Source: Phragmites australis (Eukaryota > Streptophyta > Magnoliopsida > Poales > Poaceae). From it: DNA of 64,000 nucleotides. Location: positions 813,501 through 877,500 of the forward strand of contig NC_084936.1 of assembly GCF_958298935.1 (NCBI RefSeq). Direction: 5' to 3'. Each line of letters begins with the position of its first letter. Within the stretch, counting starts at the first letter, position 1. The notes under the pieces were generated by a model. It saw nothing but the letters and a program-made list of their open reading frames with translations. It did not search any database and was not told the DNA's origin. Shown here piece by piece: positions 1 to 11,800 of this stretch. The position numbers and the translations under genes are program-made.

Positions 1-1540
1 CAAATTTCACGGGAGAAGAAACCCACTATGCCATTTGGGAAGATAATGAAGAATTCGGCGTTCATAAATGAAACTGAGGGAAAAAAATCGAGAAACCGAA
101 ACAACCTATAACAGAATAAGTGATCAGGCCATTGAGCCACACGTTGCTACACTCGGCTTGGACAGGGATTGCTTGGGATTTAGCACAGCTTGAGGCTATT
201 ATTCGGTTTGAACACGAAAAGGCAACGAAAGAGGATTATGCCATACAAATTTCCTTGTATGATTTATCAATTCAAACACATCATATCATGTTGAAGGCAG
301 TGATGACGAGTGTGAATGGTGAAAACAACTCACCATTGCGGTGGCGCTACTGCTGCATGTTGTCACCAGATTCGGACATGGCGTGTAGAGAGATGGGGAG
401 CACATCTTGTCGGGTGGCACATGGCGAGGGCTACGGCCGTGCATAGAGATGAAGGTTGCGCCATTGAATGAGCCGCCGGATCAGGGAGGTAGCCCGTCGG
501 ATGTGCTGTCGATTTAGGGAGGGGGCCGCCAGACCAGAGAGGGAGCTTGCACGGAGAAGGAGTTGGATCAGGGAGGGAGCTTGTCATCGGAGGAGCTAGG
601 TCAAGGAGGAAGCTTGCTAGAGGAGCTTGAAATGTATGTGATGTCGTTTAGAGATGGTGAATAAACGTTTCTTGAAATTTAAAACTTCGCAACGGATTAA
701 TGAATCCGGATACTTCGGATCAATCCGGAGACTTCGAGTTATACAGAACCCGGATACTCCGAACTTACCCGGATAATTTGGATGATACAGGAAATCGGAA
801 CTTATGAACTTTTGAACAAATATAAATGAGTGTATAAGTTACCACAAGTTCTAAGAGATGCCTAAATACCTTATCACCAACAACCTATAGTCACATGCAC
901 ACAAACAAGTAGATAAAAAAATCCCCAAAAATCAACTAGAATAAGTAAATATGCAATAAAGTAAAGTAGATAAGGATTTATTCCCGACGTTCGACCACCT
1001 TACAAAGAAGTGCCTACGTCTCAAGCTCGCAAAAAGCCAGATCTTTCTCAATTATTTTCTCACCCAAGCGACCACAAAGATAAAGTTAAGGTTCTTACTC
1101 AAATCAAAGGGTAATACAAACTTTCCTGGACATTCTACAAGTTTAGGTGCTCTCTGGGTGACGTCTTGCCATCTAGAAACTCAAAGCTCCAAGAATAAAG
1201 AGCGTGAATCGAAAGCTTGGCGATGACCTGCTCAAGAATGGATTTTAGCTCTCTAGCACTCAATCTCACTTTCCAACCCCTAATCTTCAAATTGCAAAAA
1301 TCAAAACTCTAGAAGAGTTAGGATGGCTATTGAATGGCTTTAAATGAGTTTGTCCATGAGTGGTTCAAAAGCTATTAAAGGAGGGGTGAGGGGTATTTAT
1401 AGCTCACTTCAAAAAACTAGCCATTACTGTATATTTTGTACTAATCCGGAGTATCTGGGTTCATCCGGAGACTTCGGGTAACACATGGACACACATGCAA
1501 AATCACTATCCAGAGCCTCCTTGGAGGGTCCAAAAATACT
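1..1540. other. Non-coding, repeat-like DNA
   Basis: I see no credible gene here. From about 690 the sequence carries many short variants of a cggagactccgg / ccggatactccg motif. These look like degenerate repeats of a transposable element rather than coding DNA. GC-rich stretches rich in ggagg and gagct (about 440-640) resemble a second stretch at about 2130-2290, as if the DNA between them had been inserted into a once continuous block. I could not define ends or a target-site duplication. Confidence 0.4.
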
Positions 1541-1800
1541 AGAACCGGAGTATCCAGGCCAACCCGGAAACTCCGAGTTAAGCACTTAAAGCCTACCCGA
1601 GACTCTAGCGCGAAGTCTCACTCGGAGACTCCGGCCACAAACCAGATTCTGGAGTATCCAGGCTAATCCGGAGACTCCAGGTTGAGCTCTTAAGCTCAAA
1701 CCGAGACTCTCTGCCAGAGTCTCACCCATAGACTCCGACCTACTGATCAGAGTCCGGAGTATCCAGGCTAACCCGGAGACTCTGGGCTCAGACAACAAAA
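1541..1800. repeat. Degenerate tandem repeat, about 104-bp unit
   Basis: The motif ggagtatccagg begins at 1548, 1651 and 1756, spacings of 103 and 105 bp. Each occurrence is followed by a cggagactcc-like motif. This is a three-copy diverged tandem array inside the repeat-rich upstream region. No coding capacity is evident. Confidence 0.6.
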
Positions 1801-2875
1801 GCTTTTTTCCCCGGTATCCATGGGTGATTGTGTATCTCAACTTTTGGTTCTAAAAGGATACTTTGAGCACTGAGACACCTTCAAGACTATCAACATGCAT
1901 TCCTCTTGATAGTATGGCTATCATGAACTCAAATTCAAAATAAAATGAATTAAAACTTATTAAGTAACTACATGTCGCTTATTTTTTCTTTCTTTTTGAG
2001 GGACGCTAACGTCTCTTAACTTATCTAATAAAACTTAAAACATGTTCATAACTTTAGTAACCCTATTAGTCCCTTAATCATTTGTCATCAATTAGCCAAA
2101 ATCCATATAGGGGCATAGATGCACTTTCAGAGTTGCTGATTCAAGGAGGGGTCTGTTGTATTGGAGGGAGAGCTTGATAGAGGAGCCGCTGGATCAGGGA
2201 TGGATCCCACTGGAGGTGCTGTCGGACCGACGAGGGAGCTCGCCGGAGGAGGCGCTAGACCAGCGAGGTGAGCGAGATAAGACCACGAGAGCGAGAAACA
2301 CGAGTGCTTTTTCATTCCAGCTTGGAGAGGGTATTTTCCCTTTTCCCTTGGAACAATAGGGTTTGGGTCAGGGTCACTCCGTTCCGCACTTTAGCCAAAC
2401 ACACTTTTCTATCACGAATGAGTTTTTACCCCGGATCTCCTTCCCTGGATGGCTAGAATTGGGGTGCAATCCCAGGGTTGCCAAATGAAGCCTTAAGTGG
2501 ACTGGCTTGTCAATCTAAAAAGACATCTTTGGTGTGAATGACATTGTAAATAACACTATTTGTTTAGTATAACATAATTTTAGTATATTTAGTAGGTTGG
2601 CCGTTCCTGTTCCTGTTTGCATGGCATCTAGTGGCTCAAATAAGCAACTCAACAAACCAACCTTTAAATGCCGAGGGATTTCAAAGCGTGATTCATCCGC
2701 TTGTAATTAAAATTGTTCTAGAAGAATTGGAACCACATGGAAGCCTATAAATTTCAAGTTGACACGCAAAGGATATCTCATCCAATAATTCAATACATTA
2801 CGCAAACACTCCGTAAAAATGGCTCCGCCATGACCGGCTATAAGAAAAAGGAGAGACACTACCGGTACCAAATTT
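1801..2875. other. Intergenic, no gene recognised
   Basis: A short purine-rich block at 2130-2360 has small open frames but no recognisable domain or codon bias. The remainder is AT-rich. I see nothing functional that I can support. Confidence 0.4.
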
Positions 2876-3191
2876 GAGATGGTTTGTGTTTATTTCCTTC
2901 TATATCAATTCAAACTTGAAATGTGCATAAATATGTGCAGTCAAGCCTTAGGTACTCAGTGCAAAATGCGCTTTCGCCCTCAGCCTGTGTTTCCAAAGAA
3001 AGACGCCTCTCTCCATATGGTGTGTGTTTATTTCCTTCTATATCAGTTCAAACTTGAAATATGCAGAAATACGTGTAGTCAAGTCTTAGGTACTCAGTTT
3101 GCAGAAATACGTCTCTCTCCATTTGCAGAGTACCCTAAATACGCTTTCGCCCTCAGCCTGCGTTCCAATTAAAGACGCCTCTCTCCATATG
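2876..3191. repeat. Tandem duplication in the upstream region of the KH gene
   Basis: A block starting ggtttgtgtttatttcc at 2881 recurs as ggtgtgtgtttatttcc at 3019, a period of 138 bp. The motif gacgcctctctccatatg occurs at 3002 and again at 3174. The second unit has extra internal material. The duplication lies directly upstream of the probable TATA box of the KH gene, so it is a plausible promoter-proximal duplication. Confidence 0.7.
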
Positions 3192-3229
3192 ATACGTACT
3201 GTTTCTAACAAGACACGCCTCAGTGTCCC

Positions 3230-3237
3230 TATATAAG
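3230..3237 (+). promoter_or_regulatory. Probable TATA box of the KH gene
   Basis: TATATAAG lies 112 bp before the ATG at 3349, a good distance for a plant core promoter with a leader of about 80 bases. The leader contains AAACCCTAA (3326-3334), a telo-box typical of plant genes for RNA handling and translation. Confidence 0.6.
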
Positions 3238-3348
3238 CAGGAGGGGCCTCCTCTCATCACCAGAAGCGCCTCCACGCCCACCCGTGTTTTTTTTTAAAAA
3301 AAAATTGGGGGCGGCGAAAACCCTCAAACCCTAATCCCTTCGCCCCCC

Positions 3349-6300
3349 ATGGCGGACTCCGACGTAGCGCCGCCGCCGCCGGAAGTAGCCCCCCAGGAGC
3401 AGTCCCTGGCCGTAGAATCCGCCCCTGCCGAGCAGGAGGCGGCCCCCGAGGGCGAGGGCGATCACAAGAGGAAGCTCGAGGAGGTCGATGCCGGCGCGGA
3501 GGAGAACGGCGCCGGCGGGGACGCCAAGCGTCCGCGCGCGGACGGCGAGCCCGATGCCGCAGGTGGATCTCTCGCCTTCCTGTCTATCTGTCTCTGAACA
3601 ATATCTATTGAAGCATTCGGTTGAACTGATTAACTTGCTCGTTTTCTCTTTTGGGATCAGGGGTTGAGCAGGACAATGAGCCATCTGTGAAGGTGGAGGA
3701 GCCAGCGGCTGCGGATGACAGCAAGGTTGCTCCAGCGGAGGGGGCGGCGGATGCTGAGAATGGTGAGGCCGCTCCTGGTACGGATTCGCTGGTGGGTTCT
3801 GATGAGAAGCCGATTGAGTCCACACCAGAAGCAGCGGCTGAAGCTCCTCAGCAAGAAGGTGATGCATCAAGTGCCGCGCAGGAGACTTCTCGTAAAATCG
3901 AAGTGCCCAATAGCAAGGTATAACTACTCGTGCCATGGATATCTGGTGTGCTGTTGGATTCTGCTTCGTTTAGAATTTTGAGATTTGGTATGGAACTGAT
4001 AGTATGTACTACCTGCAAGGCCTATGAAAAAGGGATAAAATAACAAATATTAAAAAAAGTTCACAAGCACTATTATTTTTGACACGCAATTCAGTGCATT
4101 CTGATCATGGGGGTTCATGCAGGTCGGTGTTCTAATAGGAAAAGCTGGTGAAACAATCAGGAACTTGCAAACGAGCTCAGGTGCAAAGATCCAAATAACC
4201 AAGGATGTCGATGTTGACTCAAATGCTCTGACTCGGTCGGTTGAATTAGTTGGAACCCTTGAAAGCATTGATAAAGCTGAGCAGCTTATTAAAAGTGTCA
4301 TAGCTGAGGTACACTAAATATGTGTTGATTCCTTCATTGTAGCTGTTCTTTTGAGTCTTATATCCATCCATGCAAGTTTCAACTAACTTTTCTCGAATGC
4401 TCTACTCCAGGCTGAGGCTGGTGGATCCCCTGCTTTAATAGCTAGAGGTTTTGGAAGTGGACAGTCAGGATCAGAGCAGTTTGAGATGACAGTTCCTGAT
4501 AACAAGGTTAGTTCTTAGCTTCAACGATGAAGTATATTGCATACCATTTTATTCATTTAACCATTCTCTTGATTCTATAGGTTGGTCTGATTATTGGAAA
4601 AGGCGGTGAGACAATTAAAAGTCTGCAAACAAGATCCGGTGCTCGTATTCAGGTGGATATGTTACTTGTTATGTTGGCATGGTATACTGTTACAGCTCAT
4701 ATCAACTGAGGCCTAAGGTCGTGAGAAATTTGAAAATTTCTTGTAGTTGATTCCCCAACATCCTCCGGAGGGTGTTACATTGACTGAAAGAACTGTACGT
4801 GTTACTGGGAGTAAGAAGCAGATCGAAGTTGCAAAAGACATGATCAAGGAAGCTATGAATCAGGTGATGTGATTCTGCTCTGTGCTTTTTATAATCCATT
4901 CGTGCTTTCATTATTCTGTGTTGCTAGAAGATTGTATGCAGCTGCTTTATGCTTTGTATTGTTCATTGTTGCTGTGATTAATTCAATTACGCTGGCTGTT
5001 GATGCGATCCTCCTTCATGATTGTTGTATCTTCATTCATGATATGGTTAAATCAGTGAAGCTAGATAATGAATTTAATATTTCCATGGCATGAATACTGA
5101 GAACATCGCCTTTACATTCGGTCTACCTCGATCTTGTTGATTGGTTCTTTTTTAATTTTGTTGAGCAACACTTGAGATTTCCTGTCATTGGATTAATTCG
5201 TCTTGCCTTATCTGATAATTCAATTAATTCGACTTTAACTTGCATTGATGTCCCAATTGTACTGATATTTATTGTTAAGAAAAAACATTGTTTGACATCT
5301 TTATTTTGTTAGTAATATTGTAAATAGATTGCTATTTTCATGTGTTGGGTAGTGTTGGGCCTTTGCCTGCTTATTAAATCTGAAGCGTGGTTATAAACTA
5401 ACCAGTCTCTTCTACAATGGGCCTTGTATGAAGTATCAATCTTGATATATAGCAGTGCCTAGTTGGACTGGAAGGTAAGTTCTTAATCAGTGATCCGTTT
5501 CTGTGTTATCTCTACCACTTTTTGATGAAAGATGAGACAATGGATGCCATCACTTTGGCAGGACTGAGTCTGTGACCTATAACTTTTAAGCGATTAATTT
5601 GATTCTTTAGCTTCATGAGTTATAAATTTATTATCTCCTCCTGTGCACATTGTTACTGAGGAATATTTGTTTCTTAAGTTTGTATGCTTCATCAAATTTA
5701 CTGTTAAACGTTGAATATTTTCAACTTCCTTTTCTCATCAAAACCCCTGTACTTGATACTAGGCACTATTATTTTTTATGGGCTTTGCTTTCTCGTTTTA
5801 CAGCACCATGCACTGCTTCCAGACATGTCCATCGGATTAATGTTCTTGGTTTATGTATTTACTATATTAATTATGAAAGAGTAAGGCATGCATGATCAAT
5901 TGTTCAGGAATGGAATGAACTGATTCATAACAAGTGGTTCATTTGGAGATTTGGATACAATTCACATTATTCTTGAGACTGGTTCCATTAGCCTGACTAT
6001 TCGTCATAGTACATATGTAGATAGAACTTTTCTCATCCGTTGGATTTCACTGTAGATTTGGGCATGCTTAGTTGAAGTAAAATGGAGCACAAGTACATTT
6101 TGTTCGATGCTTTCACCTGATCCATGACTTCAGCTTTGCAAGTGCCGTGTTACTATCCTAGTGGTTTGCCCAGTTAGCCTTTTGCAAATTATCAGATGAG
6201 ATCTGTTTCTGTTACCTACATAAGAAGTCAGAACTGACTCGTCAGGTTCATTCGCTTCCAGTTTCCATGAATTATTTTTGTTGAAGGTGCCAATTTGGAG

Positions 6301-8367
6301 TTGGTTGGGTATCCTAATGCAGACACAGCTGGGCTTTCCGCATGGGGTCATCGTTCTTCATCCTATACATGCACAAAAGAGGGATACTGATCATTATCCC
6401 TTACCCTTGCATGGCTACGTAGTTGGTAACTGGTAAGGCTGCCTATTGCTGAAAATGAAACAATATGGCATTGGAAGACAGCAACAAGTGTATCATTGCC
6501 ATGACAAGGCTACCTCATCACCATGTCTAGGTTTGCTGAACTGAATCGTTTGTGACTGTATGTTGTCTGCAAAACACCACTTCTATATACTATAGCTGAA
6601 CAGCAGCGAATTTGCTTGCTATTGTGAGTTATTTGATATGCTAGCATTCTGACTAGAGTGTTGAAGTAGTCCTATCAGCAAATTCAGGTTAAGTAGCATT
6701 ACTATCATGACCAATATTGTCACAGTTGCTATTGGATATGTGTGCTGCAGTGCATTTAATCTCTCAATATTATTGTGTTTCCGATTGAAACTGTGTTGCA
6801 CTAGGATCTTTACAAGCTTCTTACACGTTTATGAGTCGCACCAACATGTTGGTTTCCAAACCCTGTCCCTAATTTCCACGCTTGTTGCAATTTTGATGAT
6901 GGTGAACCAAGGGTCATGTTGATGTTTGCATTCTAGTAATGGTGTCACATTAGATTGACATTTCGAATCTTTTTATGGTTAGGATCATGTTGTCTACAAG
7001 GTTGTGGAATTTTTATTAGTGTTAATGGGATCCATTTCTTGAACATATTTCTTGCATGATTTAGCTATCAATGGTGGACTGTATTTAAGTATGATAGCTG
7101 AGCTAATATGCAGGCCTGTTTTCTTAGTGTTATTCAACTGCAACGGGATCACCATCTGAATTTCTCTTTGATAACGTCTTGTAAATGCCTTCTGCTTTAT
7201 GTGTCAGTTTGGAACTGTAGTATTTGGTACTATGTCTGTTATCTTGACTTCCTTTTTGGTTCCTAATATGCTTTTTTTATACAGACATTTTCGAGGCATG
7301 CAACCCAATCTGGTGGATTTGGTCAGCAGAATTACCGCCCTCAGGGTCATGGTGCAGCTTCTCAGTGGGCACCTCGTTCTCAATCTCAGCCTGGCTATGG
7401 ATACCCACCAAGAGGTATGCCTCCACCTCAGAACTACAACCAACCCTACGGTGGCTACCCGCAGCAGCCACCACCAAGAGGTGGCATGGGCTGGGACCAG
7501 AGGCAGGGCCCTCCACCCCATTCTTCCCATCAGGGTGGCGGTTATGACTACTACAAGCAGGGATCTCAACCATATGATAGCCAGCCACCAAGCTACCCTC
7601 CTGGACCAGGGAACTACAACAGTTATGGGCCATCGCAGGCTCCTAGTTATGGACAACCTCAGTATCCACAACCTGCACCTCAACAGAACTATGGCCATGG
7701 ATATGGTGATCCTAGATACAATGCTCCGGTGCCAAACCAGCAGTACTATGGGCAGCCACCAATGGGACCCCAGCAAGGCTATCCTCAACAGCCAGATCCT
7801 TATGCTAGGCCTGCATACAGTGGACCTGGACAATGGCCGCCCAGAGGTGCACCAGTCGCAGATGGCACGTACCAGGCACCGCCTCCTACATCTTACGGGC
7901 CACCATCTCAGCAGCCTCCTGCTTATAATCAGACATATGGCGCAACGACTGGACCTGATGGGTATGCTCAACAGGGTTACCCACAGCAGGTTGGGCAAGC
8001 GCCCGCTCCATATGGTCAGAGTGCACCAGCAGCACCAGGTTATCCTCAGCAAGGCGCACAACAAGGTGGCTATGCTCAGTACCCGCCAACCCAACCAGCA
8101 TATGGTGATCAAGCAGCCCAAACCAATGCGAACTACGGGTACCAGGGAGCTCCTGCTGATCCCAACTATGGAAGTGCCTACCCACAGTCAGGATATGGTC
8201 CTACTCCGGCAGCTGGTCAGGCTGGTTATGCTTCTGCACCAGCAGCCGGCCAGCCTGCTTATGGTCAGGCAGGATACACCCAGCCACCTACAAATCCGCC
8301 CAGTTATGATCAATCTGCAGCACCACCGGCTCAGAGTGGGTATGCTGCAGCCCCCGCAAATCCATAG
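3349..8367 (+). CDS. KH-domain (FUBP/KSRP-like) nucleic-acid-binding protein, 7 exons
   Basis: Exons: 3349-3562, 3661-3917, 4123-4308, 4411-4506, 4581-4652, 4747-4863, 7285-8367. All join in frame at GT-AG borders to give 674 residues. Residues 1-157 are acidic and Ala/Glu-rich, with a basic patch (KRPR) near residue 60. KH1 starts at about residue 158 with the GxxG loop IGKAGETI. KH2 starts at about 252 with IGKGGETI. From about residue 315 the protein is Pro/Gln/Gly/Tyr-rich, with repeated YPQQ, YGQ and QPAYG motifs, a low-complexity prion-like tail. Proteins with this layout bind single-stranded DNA or RNA and act in transcription, splicing or mRNA fate; a nuclear role is inferred. The TAG at 8365-8367 is followed in frame by 22 codons of matching composition up to a TGA, so the normal stop may be at 8436. 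The gene is convergent with the glucosylceramidase gene. Function at protein level is family inference only. Confidence 0.88.
4864..7284 (+). other. Long (2.4 kb) intron 6 of the KH gene
   Basis: This intron separates the second KH domain from the exon that encodes the whole Gln/Pro/Tyr-rich tail. It is T-rich and contains no convincing open frame, inverted repeat or retroelement that I could recognise. Retention would end the protein soon after KH2, so an isoform lacking the tail is conceivable but not shown by the sequence. Confidence 0.6.
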
Positions 8368-8436
8368 CCTGCTGCTGCAAAGGGGGTGTCGCCACCGCAG
8401 CCTGCTGCTGGATATGGCGGGCAGTGGACTGCATGA
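8368..8436 (+). other. In-frame extension after the KH gene TAG (22 codons + TGA)
   Basis: Directly after TAG, the same frame encodes 22 residues beginning PAAAKG and ending GYGGQWTA before TGA at 8434-8436. The composition (Ala/Pro/Gly/Gln/Tyr) continues that of the upstream tail without a break. The stretch is therefore probably former or still-used coding sequence rather than 3' UTR. Confidence 0.6.
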
Positions 8437-8836
8437 TATTATCAAACTTCACTGACATCAAGATCTTGTTGGGTAGTGTGTTCCGCCGTCCTCTGTTTGG
8501 ATCATTTGGATGTTTCCTATGGACGCAATGGGTAGTGCCTGACTTTTGTTATCTAAAAGGGTTAGTAACCCATCGAGTTGTTATACCGCGTCTCTGTAGT
8601 ACCTAGTAGTTGGTTAAGATGACTTAAAACATCCTATTCAGTTTAGAGGAGAACCTTGTTTTATTATTTCGCAGCTTGTTGAGTAATGTATGGATCCCTT
8701 AATCTATTAGTCATCTGTTATTTTGACCTGCATCATGTTATTTATCATATGATGATGCGTATGGAAGAGTATTGTGCACTTCCTAACTGCTGCCAATGGT
8801 ACACTGTTTCAGACTCGAAAAGAATTTCTCCAGCTC
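8437..8836. other. Shared 3' region between two convergent genes
   Basis: Only 400 bp separate the likely last codon of the KH gene from the stop codon of the glucosylceramidase gene on the other strand. Both 3' UTRs must lie here and may overlap. No terminator-like element or canonical AATAAA is obvious on either strand. Confidence 0.6.
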
Positions 8837-11800
8837 TTATGATGGGAGTACCATCTGCCTAAGAAGATGGTAGATGGCCCAAAGGTATCCCTTTCCCTTT
8901 AGCTGCTCCTCCGGCAGCTTGAGCATGCTCGCCACCTTGTCGAACTGCGCCTGCCCTATGGCAGCGTCCGCCGGCGAGTCTTCTGCAGATGGCGACTCCA
9001 CACTGAGGTCCTTGTAGAGCTCCGGCGGCGACAGCGCCCACTGCATCGCCCAGATGCCGAGCGGCCGCATGTAGTGCAACGAGCGGTAGCCGCCGTCGGC
9101 CGTCCACGACTCCGGCGTCTGGAACGCATACCTGCATCTCACTCACTGATCAGTCGGAATGTGAATCTGCAGAGCAATCTTTCAAGCTGCTTAGGACTCG
9201 GGTGATTTTGTACTGACCCGAAACCGTCCTTGGACCAGGCGGCGTCGTGGGCGCCCTTGGCCGTCCGGAACGCGGCCTCCGGCATGCCCTCGTGGATCAT
9301 GGCGGCCGCGACGGCGTAGGTCACCCCGGGCCATACCTCCTTGGACTGCGTCGACGACATGTCCACGCTGCCGTCCGGCCGCATCCCGTTCACCGCCCCG
9401 ATCGCCCCGCCCTTCACCCGCATCACGTTGTAGTCCAGCACCATCCCCAGCGCGCTCCGGGCCTTCTCCTCCTCCACGATCGGCTCCAGACCGCACGCTC
9501 TCGCGTACCATTGCCCGGCGAGCTGGTCGGCCATGATGGACGAGCTGTTCGCGCCGCCGCTGTTGTCGTAGTTGAAGTAGGCGCCGTTCCAGAGCTCGCC
9601 GTTGTAGACGCGCTTCGCCTTGCGGTACCGCTCCCGGAAGTAGCACTCGGCGGCGCGGTCGCCGACGATGCGCGCCATGGCGGCGGCGGCCTGCAGCGCG
9701 GCCACCCAGAGCCCGCCGGTGTATGCGCTGACGCCGGACACGGACCAGATGTCGTACGTCTGGTCGGGGATGCCCTCGTTCTCGACCATCCCGTCCCGGT
9801 CCCGGTCGAACTGGTCCATGTACGCCATGGCCATGTACACTGCCGGCCACGCCGCCTCCGCGAAGCCGGCGTTGGCCGTGGCCACGACGTCGCGGTACAC
9901 CTGCAGCACGAACTTGGGGTTGAGGTCCTTCCACCGCGCCGCGTCGTGCAGCATGTACGCGTTCACCTCGAACCACGGGTCGTTGAGCCCGACGTCGTGC
10001 GGCACCGCGCCAAGAACCTGCACAAATTGCATTGCGGGTTTGTCACATTCCGTGTCGCTCTGGGTGAACCGGTCGGTGCATGAAGCTCGATGTCCTGCGC
10101 ACCTTGCGCTGCACGGTCTTTCCGTCGAGGGTGCGGCGGAGGCGGGGATCGTGCAGGAGCACGGCCCTGACGAAGTCGCGCTGCAGGCAGAGCTCGAGCT
10201 CCGGGAAGAGGGCGAGCAGCGCGAAGGAGGAATAGAAGTGCACGTCGTAGGTGTTCCACAGGTGGTACTCCATCCCCTCCAGGTACAGGAACTGCCCCAC
10301 GTTCTCCTCGCCGCCGCGCAGCAGCGCCGTGCCGAACGACGCCGCCGCGTGCTGCCGCTCCGTCGCCGACGCCATCGCGCGCAGGACGCCGTCCACCGCG
10401 GTGCCGCTGTCTGCAGAACGGAGCGTGTCGAGCGACAACGGTTCGCCGCCGGTCCCGGATGGAGCAAAGCCGGCCTTCTTCGGGGGTTGTCCGTCTGTCA
10501 CATTTCCAGCATAGATTTCTTGTTCAAGTCATGAAAAGACTGGATTTTTTTTTGGATGACCGATCATGGTTACATCATTTCTCCCCCCATTTAAAAATAC
10601 AATGCGTATTTTGTTTTGAAAATATCAAACTTTGTATATTTTGACCAACAATTATTCAAACTATAAGTATGCTTAGTGTATAAAAATCACACAATTAGAT
10701 TCATACATATTTCAAAATGCTTTCACACTATATTGATTTTATATCTATAAATGATCTATTTTGTGAGAAAACAATGATCAAAGTTAAATTTTGAACCGGG
10801 AGTAGCACGTAGCAGTAACCTGTCCATATGGTGCCTCCAGCGTTCAGGTAGTAGAGCTCGTTGAACAGCGCAACTGGATACCTGAAAAGGCAATGTCCAT
10901 GGTCGAAGCAGGTTCCTTTCACCTATTTGAGTTTATCTATATGTTTGCGCATTTCAACGAGTTCTTAGGAGAATCATAGATATGAAAAATGTTGAAACAT
11001 GAAGGCGCAGGTTTTGATTTGGCATTGTCATGGAGCGGAGCCTGACAAAATCTGAATTCCTTCCTTACCACTCAGGCAGCCTCTTGTCCTGCAGAACAGG
11101 CCTCTGCCACTCCTCGATCTGAGACTCCCACTCCATGTGCTCTGCACGCAGGCAAGGTAGGCAAATGAGCGGCGCAATCTTCACCAAACGCACTCAGGTT
11201 CGCTCTGAGATCTCACCAAGAAGGGCGCCATGAGCCAGGTGCTCTGCAGCTGCACCTCCATCAAGGCCATAGAACTTGGTGTACCTCCTGCCTCAGCCAG
11301 AGTTCCATGTCAATGGCGGGCCATGGCAGAACCGAGCAGTTTCCGAGCAGCGAGACGCGGCCACCTTACCTGTGGTATGTCCTCCCGGTGGGGAACTTCA
11401 CCTCGGGGCACGCCCACGCCAGCGCGAACGACACCACGCGCGTCTCCCCCGCCGGCACGGCCGTCGACGCCGCCACCGCCGCCCCGACGGACGACCCGGG
11501 CCTCGACGCCGCCCTCGGCGCGTCGCCGGCGCCGACATTGCCGAAGGAACCATGCTGTTCCAGCAAACGTCAGAGACAAGTTGTGCGACGACTGGATGGG
11601 CGCTGCAGAGAGCTTAGGGATGGATGGAGGTGCCTACATTCTTGATCTCTTCCCACATGTCCGTCGCCGTGAACTCGCCGGAGCTGGGCTGGCCCATCGT
11701 GAAGGAAGGGCAGACGGTGACACGGACGTCGTCCGTCTCTTGGGATGCGATCGCGAACGTCACAGGAGGGCGCCCGTCCGCCGTCCTGCATTGGTGCTGC

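Noticed and set aside
120..446. 108-codon frame at the window start
   Set aside because: No domain, no codon bias and no supporting promoter or splice context.
7199..8455. 418-codon plus-strand frame and a 305-codon minus-strand frame over the last KH exon
   Set aside because: Both are shadows in other frames. The frame giving the Pro/Gln/Gly/Tyr-rich tail joins exactly to the upstream KH exons and has matching composition.
9247..10534. Long plus-strand frames (278 and 288 codons) opposite the glucosylceramidase exons
   Set aside because: They are antisense shadows in very GC-rich coding DNA, cross introns of the real gene and carry no domain.
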